From Clostridiales bacterium PH28_bin88 (GTDB lineage Bacteria > Bacillota > PH28-bin88), in assembly GCA_000987045.1 (NCBI GenBank), contig LAKY01000049.1, positions 1 through 37,734 on the forward strand: a DNA stretch of 37,734 bases, written 5' to 3'. Of the stretch, positions 32,615-37,734 are shown piece by piece (the first letter of the stretch is position 1; every line of letters begins with the position of its first letter). The notes beneath the pieces were generated by a model. It was not told where the DNA came from and did no database searches. It saw only the letters and a program-made list of their open reading frames with translations. The position numbers were made by a program, and so were the translations under genes.

Positions 32615-33409
32615 TTACCGGCCCAAGAACCGGGAAAAGGCGCGCCCCCAAAAAGACCCTCCACGCCTGAAATCAGGTTCAGGGTCGGGGGAGATGACCT
32701 CGTCACCGGCCAGCAGGGTTGATGGGTTGCTACAGGCAATTGTCAATGCCACATCCCGGCCTACCAGCTGCTCCAGCCTGGCCGTGGCGGCAGCCCATAA
32801 GGGGGGGCGCTGGCGCGGGTGATGGGTGTCGCTCCCCATAAAGTGCACCAGGCCCTGGTGTACCAGGCGCCCCGCGAACCTTTGCACTTGCGGGCCGAAT
32901 TCCCCCACCACGCTGCCGGCGTTGACCTGTACCAGGGCGCCGCGCTCCACCAGGGTGGCCAGCAGGGAAGGTTTTTCTCGCAACTCCGCATTCCTTTCGG
33001 GATGGGCTAAAACCGGGGTGACCCCACCTGACAAAAGAGAAAAGAGGACATTTTCGGTACAGGACGGAACTCGCTCGAAGGGAAGCTCCACCAGCAGGTA
33101 GCGCCCGGCATCGTTTAAGGTGAGGACAGTTTTGCCGGCTACTAACCGCGGGAGTTCCGGGTCCAGGTAGGCCTCGGCGCCCGGATACACGGTCAGGGGG
33201 CACGACATGGAGCGGAGCCTGCCGTTTAGCTCGTTGACCAGTTCCCGGACATGCCGGGGATCGGGGTAACGCCCCGGTATGAAATGGGGTGTGGCCAGTA
33301 CCCCGGTCACTCCCTGGCTTGCCAGTTGCCGGCACAGTTCCTGGGCTTCTTCCCAGGTGGCGGGGCCGTCATCCACCCCCGGCAGGAGGTGGGCGTGCAG
33401 GTCAATCAT
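32615..33409 (-). CDS. Tyrosine-protein phosphatase, CpsB/CapC/YwqE type (PHP family)
   Basis: A 264-aa metal-dependent phosphatase that removes phosphate from BY-kinases. The PHP motifs are complete: MIDLHAHLLPGVDDGPATWE (H-x-H and DDG) at the start, ATPHFIPGRY, VLAHPERNAEL, and GSDTHHPRQRPP near the end. Cytoplasmic, no signal peptide. It overlaps its kinase gene upstream by eight bases, so kinase and phosphatase are made together. In known systems the phosphorylation cycle of the kinase tyrosine tail sets polymer length and export. Confidence 0.92.
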   Translation of the reverse strand: MIDLHAHLLPGVDDGPATWEEAQELCRQLASQGVTGVLATPHFIPGRYPDPRHVRELVNELNGRLRSMSCPLTVYPGAEAYLDPELPRLVAGKTVLTLNDAGRYLLVELPFERVPSCTENVLFSLLSGGVTPVLAHPERNAELREKPSLLATLVERGALVQVNAGSVVGEFGPQVQRFAGRLVHQGLVHFMGSDTHHPRQRPPLWAAATARLEQLVGRDVALTIACSNPSTLLAGDEVISPDPEPDFRRGGSFWGRAFSRFLGR

Positions 33410-34097
33410 CCGTACCGCTCTTTTCCGCGTAGTAATAGTAGTAGTGGTAGTCCTTGCTTTTGCGGCGCACTCCGTTCAAGACGCAGCCGATAACCCGGGC
33501 GCCCGCGTTTTCGATGATGGATTTGGCCTCCTGCACCATGTCGATCCTGGCCTCGCCAGCCCTGATGACCAGGAGCACACCGTCCACCCGGGGAGCCAGC
33601 AGGGCGGCATCGGTAACGGCGATCAGCGGCGGGCCGTCGATAATGACTGTTGCATACCTGCTTTTAAGTTCTTGCACCAGGGGCTTCATGGCCTGGGAAC
33701 CCAGGAGTTCGGCCGGGTTGGGCGGGATGAGGCCGCTGGTAATGATGTTCAGGTGGGCGACTTCGGTCTGTTGTGTTACGGTACCGGGGTCCCCCCCCTG
33801 CACCAGCAGGGAAGTAAGACCGCGGTTGTTTCGCAGGCCAAACAAGCGGTGCTGCATGGGTTTCCTCAGGTCACAATCCACCAGGAGGGTTTCTTTTCCG
33901 CTCTGGGCCATCACCACCGCCAGGTTAGCGGCGGTAAGGGACTTCCCCTCCCCCGGCCCTGCGCTGGTAATCAGCAGGCTGTTAACGGGATGATCCACAG
34001 AGGCGTACTGGATGTTGGTTCTCAAGGTACGGTATGCCTCGGTCGCCGGGGATTTGGGCTCGTGGTAGGCAATGGTCTGTTGTAAACTTCGCGGCAC
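33402..34097 (-). CDS. Bacterial tyrosine kinase, CpsD/CapB/YwqD type
   Basis: A 231-aa BY-kinase. PATEAYRTLRTNIQY is the oligomer-contact and activator-binding start; Walker A is SAGPGEGKSLTAANL, Walker A' LLVDCDLRKP, Walker B TVIIDGPP. The C-terminal tail KDYHYYYYYAEK carries six tyrosines, the autophosphorylation cluster. As in Gram-positive systems, the kinase is separate from its membrane activator, which is the CapA-like protein encoded 12 bases upstream. Start at 34097; normal family length. Confidence 0.93.
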   Translation of the reverse strand: MPRSLQQTIAYHEPKSPATEAYRTLRTNIQYASVDHPVNSLLITSAGPGEGKSLTAANLAVVMAQSGKETLLVDCDLRKPMQHRLFGLRNNRGLTSLLVQGGDPGTVTQQTEVAHLNIITSGLIPPNPAELLGSQAMKPLVQELKSRYATVIIDGPPLIAVTDAALLAPRVDGVLLVIRAGEARIDMVQEAKSIIENAGARVIGCVLNGVRRKSKDYHYYYYYAEKSGTDD

Positions 34098-34109
34098 TGG
34101 CTAACCCTC

Positions 34110-35537
34110 CTATTCCTTGGTGGTAGAGGCTTCCGCGGAAGCAACCCCTACCGGCAGGTAGTTCGCGGCACTTGCGGCAGGCTTGCGCCCCACCTTGTTA
34201 CCGGCGCCGCCGGCGCTCTGGCGCGGCGCCTGGATCAGCGGGACGTTCCCCAGTACAGGAAGCCCCAGGTGCCGCTGGACATCCTCCGGGGTCTTGATGG
34301 TGTTATCCAGGAACTCCAGTAAAAAGACCAGAAAAACGGATACCATCAGTCCCAGGACCAGAGCGATGGCTACGTTGAGGCTTTTTTTCGGTTTGATCGG
34401 GCCGGTGGGGGCTGCCGCCCTGGCTACCACCATCAGGCTGGTGTCGCCGATGTTAATGGACTTGGTGATCTGGGTCTGGGTGATTTTTTCCGCCAGAACA
34501 CTATAGGCAGCCTTGACGCGGTCCAGGTCCGCTTGCAGGCGGTCCCGCTCCGCGCGTTTGCCTGCGATTTCCGACTGAAGCGTCCCAATTTCTTTTTCCA
34601 GCGCCGAAACAGTGGTTTCCAGGGCCGCCGCCCGCGCCTGCAGTTCGGAAATATTGACCTCTTTGGAGGTTAACTCCTGGGTGATGAGGTCATAGGCTGG
34701 GTTGGGTTGCTCCACCACCACCTGCACGGTAAAACCGCCCTGACTTGATCCGCTCCCCTCTACCGGCACCTCTTTCCTGGTTTTAATAACCGGGGGGGTT
34801 TGCGCCAGGCGCTCTTCCAGGCGGCTTTTACCAGCCAGTTCTTGCTGCAGGGAAACCTTCGTCGAGGCCAGTTGGGAGCGGTAATTGCTCAGGTCGGCGA
34901 GCCGGCTTTCCATTTGTTTTGAAAGGTACTCCACACTGCGGGGCTGGGCGTCGAACTTGCGCAGGTTTTCCACAGCGGCGGCCAACTCCCGGTCCGTGTT
35001 TTCCATTTGGTTTTTTAATAACTCCATGGATTTGCCCAGTTGCTGCTGGTTATTTTCGTTGATGAACACCATGAATTCTTCGCTGATGGCATTGGCCAGG
35101 TCAGCCGCCAGTTCCGGGTCGGTATTCTGCACGTGGACCTCGATGAGGTTGGTGTCCTTCACGGCCTGGGCAGTGACCATTCCCGCCACTCCCGCAGGGG
35201 TGTATAGATCCTTATCCAGCTCCAGGCGGTTAATCACCCGCTGGAAGACCACCTGGTTTTTCAACTGGCTGACGTAGGTGTTCATCGTCATCTGGGGGAG
35301 GCGGGAAAGAGCGCCGACCACGTCTTCCAGGGTCTGGTTATCCCTTACCGCCACCGACTTCTGGTCCCCCTGGATAACCTGAATGACGGCCTTGGCCTGG
35401 TAGACCGGCGGCAACACAAACCAGCTCAAAACCCCGCTGGTAATAACCGCTAGAGCGGTTACCACGGCGATGAACCACTTCCACTTGCTGATAACCCGGA
35501 TATATTCCCGAAGATCTACTGTCATCTCGTCGTTCAA
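34110..35537 (-). CDS. Chain-length determinant / BY-kinase activator (Wzz, CapA-like)
   Basis: A 475-aa membrane protein with one transmembrane helix near residues 17-37 (WFIAVVTALAVITSGVLSWF) and one near 388-410 (VAIALVLGLMVSVFLVFLLE), preceded by the proline-rich PTGPIKPKKS. Between them is a long extracytoplasmic part, much of it coiled coil (about 165-370). The cytoplasmic tail, IKTPEDVQRHLGLPVLGNVP, binds and activates the kinase. Start is TTG at 35537, with GGAGGTG seven bases upstream; an ATG at 35525 is too far from it. Length is about twice that of short CapA proteins because of the coiled coil. Confidence 0.92.
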   Translation of the reverse strand: MNDEMTVDLREYIRVISKWKWFIAVVTALAVITSGVLSWFVLPPVYQAKAVIQVIQGDQKSVAVRDNQTLEDVVGALSRLPQMTMNTYVSQLKNQVVFQRVINRLELDKDLYTPAGVAGMVTAQAVKDTNLIEVHVQNTDPELAADLANAISEEFMVFINENNQQQLGKSMELLKNQMENTDRELAAAVENLRKFDAQPRSVEYLSKQMESRLADLSNYRSQLASTKVSLQQELAGKSRLEERLAQTPPVIKTRKEVPVEGSGSSQGGFTVQVVVEQPNPAYDLITQELTSKEVNISELQARAAALETTVSALEKEIGTLQSEIAGKRAERDRLQADLDRVKAAYSVLAEKITQTQITKSINIGDTSLMVVARAAAPTGPIKPKKSLNVAIALVLGLMVSVFLVFLLEFLDNTIKTPEDVQRHLGLPVLGNVPLIQAPRQSAGGAGNKVGRKPAASAANYLPVGVASAEASTTKE

Positions 35538-35586
35538 CGGGATGCACCTCCCTGAAGTTACCGTTTCAGGACAAGCCTAGAGGCCG

Positions 35587-37734
35587 CTACCTCACCGGCG
35601 AAAGCTTGATAAGTTCCCGGTATGTTTCATCAGCGCCGGGATTCCCGGGCCTGGATTTTTCTAACAAGACCTGCGCTCCCTGCAGATCACCCAGGCGGGC
35701 TCTTGTGGCGGCAAGCCACAAGGAGGCCTCGGAAGCAATTCTTTCGTCCGCGAGGGCCGCTTGCAGCAGGTTCGCGGCAGCCGGGTAATCGCCCAGCAGG
35801 TAACGGGCTTGCCCGGAACTCAAGGACAACACCGGCGTAACCTGCAGTTTCTGCCCGGTCCACCGGCTGGTGGGGACTTCCCTGCCCCTGGCCTCCACCT
35901 GGGCGGGAAGTTGGGCAGCCCGCAAGATATAGGGCCTGGCCATCGGTATTTCACCGAGCGCCAGGTACTGGCGGGCGGCGGCGACGGCGGTGCGCCCCAG
36001 GTATTCGTAGGCCGTGACGTCCAGGGGATTGATGTCCAGGAGGGCCTGGGCCTCCGCCACCGCCTGGTCAGGGTTGCCCAAAAGCAGATATGTAAAAGAG
36101 ACGGTAGTCCGTATTCGAGGGTTAAATGGTTCCAGCCGTACAGCCTTCCGGGCAAAAACTTCAGCCCTTTCCAGGCCGGTGGAGTCTTTCTCCGCCAGGC
36201 CGAGCACCGCCTCCACCTGGGCCAGGTCAGCCGGGTAGCTGGCGGTAAACGGGTCCAGGACGTGCGCCCGCAGCATCAATTCACGGGCCCTGGGCAGCGC
36301 CTGGGCGTTAATTGCCCGCGCGCCTTCCGCCCCCACCACGCCCGCCTGGTAAAAGCGCCAGGCGGGAATAAAAAGCGCCAGGGCTAGCAAGAGGCCGGTA
36401 CCGGCCTGCCACCACAGGGCAGCCGCCGGAGGAGCGTTGGCCTTCCCGGAACCTCCACCTCCGGGAGCTTTCTCCAAGCCGGGCCTGGCCCGGGGAAGGT
36501 TGGGAAGGGAGCGGCGCAAGCCACTTCCGGGTGTTGTGTTCGCGGCCAGCATCCCCCCGCGGACCATTCCAACCAACCCCCACAGGGCGATGGCCAGGGC
36601 CGGAAGAGATAAATCAAAGTCGAAGGCGCTGTGGCCCGCCAGCGCCAGTGCAGCTATCCCGCTCCCCCAGGTGAGGGGATACAAGTTGTTGGCAGTGTTG
36701 CGCCGGCGCCACAGGGAAAAGAGACCGGCAGCCAGCACCACCCAAACGGCGGAATAAAGGAGAAAACCGATGGTACCGGCCTCCACCCACGTCTGGAGGA
36801 ACTGGTTATGCACCTCGCTGGAAAAGTACAGGGCATCCTGGTAGCGGTGGTAGAGGGCGTTCCAGGCCCCTCCCCCGGCCCCGATCAGGGGATGGTTTTT
36901 AATGATCTCCATTGCATCCCGGTAGTAGGTGTAGCGTCCCACTACACTGGAATCAGCGAAACTGATGCTGCCCGCCCGGTTCAGCAGGGCCACGGGAAGG
37001 AACTGGGCGCCTACCCGGGGCAAGGCACTGGCGGCGTATAAAAAGTACACGCCCAAGATCACTGCGATGTAAACGGTTCCGCCATATGTTAGAATAGCCC
37101 GGTAACGGGGCTCCAGGTCAACGCGGGCCAGGACGCGGTCGGCAAGGGAGATCACCGCCTGGGCCACCGTCATGAATAGCAGGGCCGCCGCTAAAACTTT
37201 AAGCCCACCGGTGCCGTTGCCCGCCATCACCCGGGGCAAGAACAGCCGCGCCGTGAGCATGCCCAGGCCAAGATTGAGGAAGAACAGGTAAAACGCCCGC
37301 CAGAAGCGATCCCGGACACCCGCCAGCCATAGGGCCACGGCAACGGGGTAAACGATCCAGCCGCCGCGGGACTGGCTTAGCAGCAAGGCCACCACCACCG
37401 GCAGGTTGCCCAGGGCTATCAGGACTTGCGTTAAGGGGCTTTTGGCCCTGAGCCACAGGGTGAACCCGATCACCTGCACGGCAGCCAGGTAACCGGCCAG
37501 GGCGTTGCGGTACTGCAGGGTGGAGATGATATATGCCCCATTCCAGGCGCCGGGGAAACTGACATGGCCGGTAGCAGCCAGCAGCCCCACCAGGGCAACC
37601 CCTACCGCTCCGGCGAAAACCGCGTGCAACAAAACGGACATAGACCGCTCGCTGCGCGCGGTACGGGATGCGGACCAGTAAACCATGAAGTAGTTAAGGT
37701 ATTTTAGCACCTCGCCCACCGCGCCGCGCATGTT
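35587..37734 (-). CDS. O-antigen polymerase/ligase-type membrane protein with TPR tail (5'-partial)
   Basis: At least 714 aa, continuing beyond the window edge: the ATG at 37731 is only the last possible in view and the first helices of the family seem to be missing. The first 460 residues contain about nine hydrophobic segments and the Wzy_C-type loop HPLIGAGGGAWNALYHRYQD ... EVHNQFLQTWVEAGTIGFLL. Residues from about 480 are helical repeats of TPR type (ARELMLRAHVLDPFTASYPA, ARKAVRLEPFNPRIRTTVSF, AQALLDINPLDVTAYEYLGR). It probably polymerises or ligates the glycan whose length the CapA/CapB/CapC proteins control. It is the furthest upstream gene visible of that operon. Confidence 0.85.
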   Translation of the reverse strand, partial: NMRGAVGEVLKYLNYFMVYWSASRTARSERSMSVLLHAVFAGAVGVALVGLLAATGHVSFPGAWNGAYIISTLQYRNALAGYLAAVQVIGFTLWLRAKSPLTQVLIALGNLPVVVALLLSQSRGGWIVYPVAVALWLAGVRDRFWRAFYLFFLNLGLGMLTARLFLPRVMAGNGTGGLKVLAAALLFMTVAQAVISLADRVLARVDLEPRYRAILTYGGTVYIAVILGVYFLYAASALPRVGAQFLPVALLNRAGSISFADSSVVGRYTYYRDAMEIIKNHPLIGAGGGAWNALYHRYQDALYFSSEVHNQFLQTWVEAGTIGFLLYSAVWVVLAAGLFSLWRRRNTANNLYPLTWGSGIAALALAGHSAFDFDLSLPALAIALWGLVGMVRGGMLAANTTPGSGLRRSLPNLPRARPGLEKAPGGGGSGKANAPPAAALWWQAGTGLLLALALFIPAWRFYQAGVVGAEGARAINAQALPRARELMLRAHVLDPFTASYPADLAQVEAVLGLAEKDSTGLERAEVFARKAVRLEPFNPRIRTTVSFTYLLLGNPDQAVAEAQALLDINPLDVTAYEYLGRTAVAAARQYLALGEIPMARPYILRAAQLPAQVEARGREVPTSRWTGQKLQVTPVLSLSSGQARYLLGDYPAAANLLQAALADERIASEASLWLAATRARLGDLQGAQVLLEKSRPGNPGADETYRELIKLSPVR

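Noticed and set aside
32464..32739. 91-aa minus-strand frame across the end of capC and the Spo0A-like boxes
   Set aside because: More than half is a shadow of capC; the rest has no family features. An internal ATG at about 32547 gives only 27 codons.
33279..34085. 268-aa open frame on the plus strand opposite capC/capB
   Set aside because: It is antisense to two genes with complete catalytic motifs, has low-complexity composition and no ribosome-binding site; open only because of high G+C content.
35761..36387. 208-aa plus-strand frame opposite the TPR polymerase
   Set aside because: Antisense shadow of a clear membrane/TPR protein; repetitive Gly/Gln-rich translation with no family resemblance.

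Overview
The window is a cell-surface polysaccharide island from a Gram-positive-type bacterium, probably a Clostridia-class Bacillota of the Desulfotomaculum/Pelotomaculum kind. That placement is inference: it rests on the CapA/CapB/CapC-type tyrosine kinase-phosphatase trio, strong GGAGG-type ribosome-binding sites with many TTG/GTG starts, repeats that match the Spo0A box, and abundant toxin-antitoxin (TA) genes. No rRNA, tRNA or CRISPR array was seen. Nearly everything is on the minus strand, so the biosynthetic genes are transcribed from high to low coordinates.

Layout from the right: 37734-32615 holds a polymerase/ligase with a TPR tail (5' end off the window), a Wzz/CapA chain-length protein, a BY-kinase and its PHP-type phosphatase. 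32614-32379 carries three 11-bp-phased repeats resembling Spo0A boxes. A small unknown gene and two adjacent regulators (32378-30723) follow, the outer one behind a clear TTGACA-N17-TACGAT promoter with dyads downstream. 28832-30729 (+) encodes two overlapping, catalytically complete tyrosine recombinases. 28540-25468 is a TA island: MntA/HepT-like, an orphan UPF0175 protein, HicAB, an MNT nucleotidyltransferase with broken HEPN partners, and VapBC.

25217-20931 is an intact WbpA-WbpB-WbpD-WbpE set predicted to make UDP-2,3-diacetamido-2,3-dideoxy-glucuronate from UDP-GlcNAc. Next come a G+C-rich Wzx flippase and two remnants of a UDP-GlcNAc 2-epimerase (19300-19128 and 18487-18319) flanking unrelated DNA. 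An A+T-rich block holds an LmbE/PIG-L deacetylase, an LpxD-like N-acyltransferase and a glycosyltransferase cut by a 5'-truncated IS1634/IS4-type transposase gene. A G+C-rich block (14445-8341) encodes an SpsF/NeuA-SpsG/PseG fusion, NeuB/SpsE, a second Wzy/WaaL-type membrane protein, a putative GT-B transferase and a truncated GT4 gene, ending at an IS3-family remnant. An A+T-rich block (7802-4913) has a GT4, a GT2 and a polysaccharide deacetylase. The left end makes GDP-L-fucose (Gmd, Fcl) with two more glycosyltransferases and a broken GDP-mannose pyrophosphorylase.

The genes suggest at least one glycan containing a di-N-acetylated uronic acid, fucose and a nonulosonic acid, possibly with altered N-acyl groups. 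The locus looks assembled by repeated cassette exchange: base composition changes abruptly, and broken genes or IS remnants lie at most of the joins.
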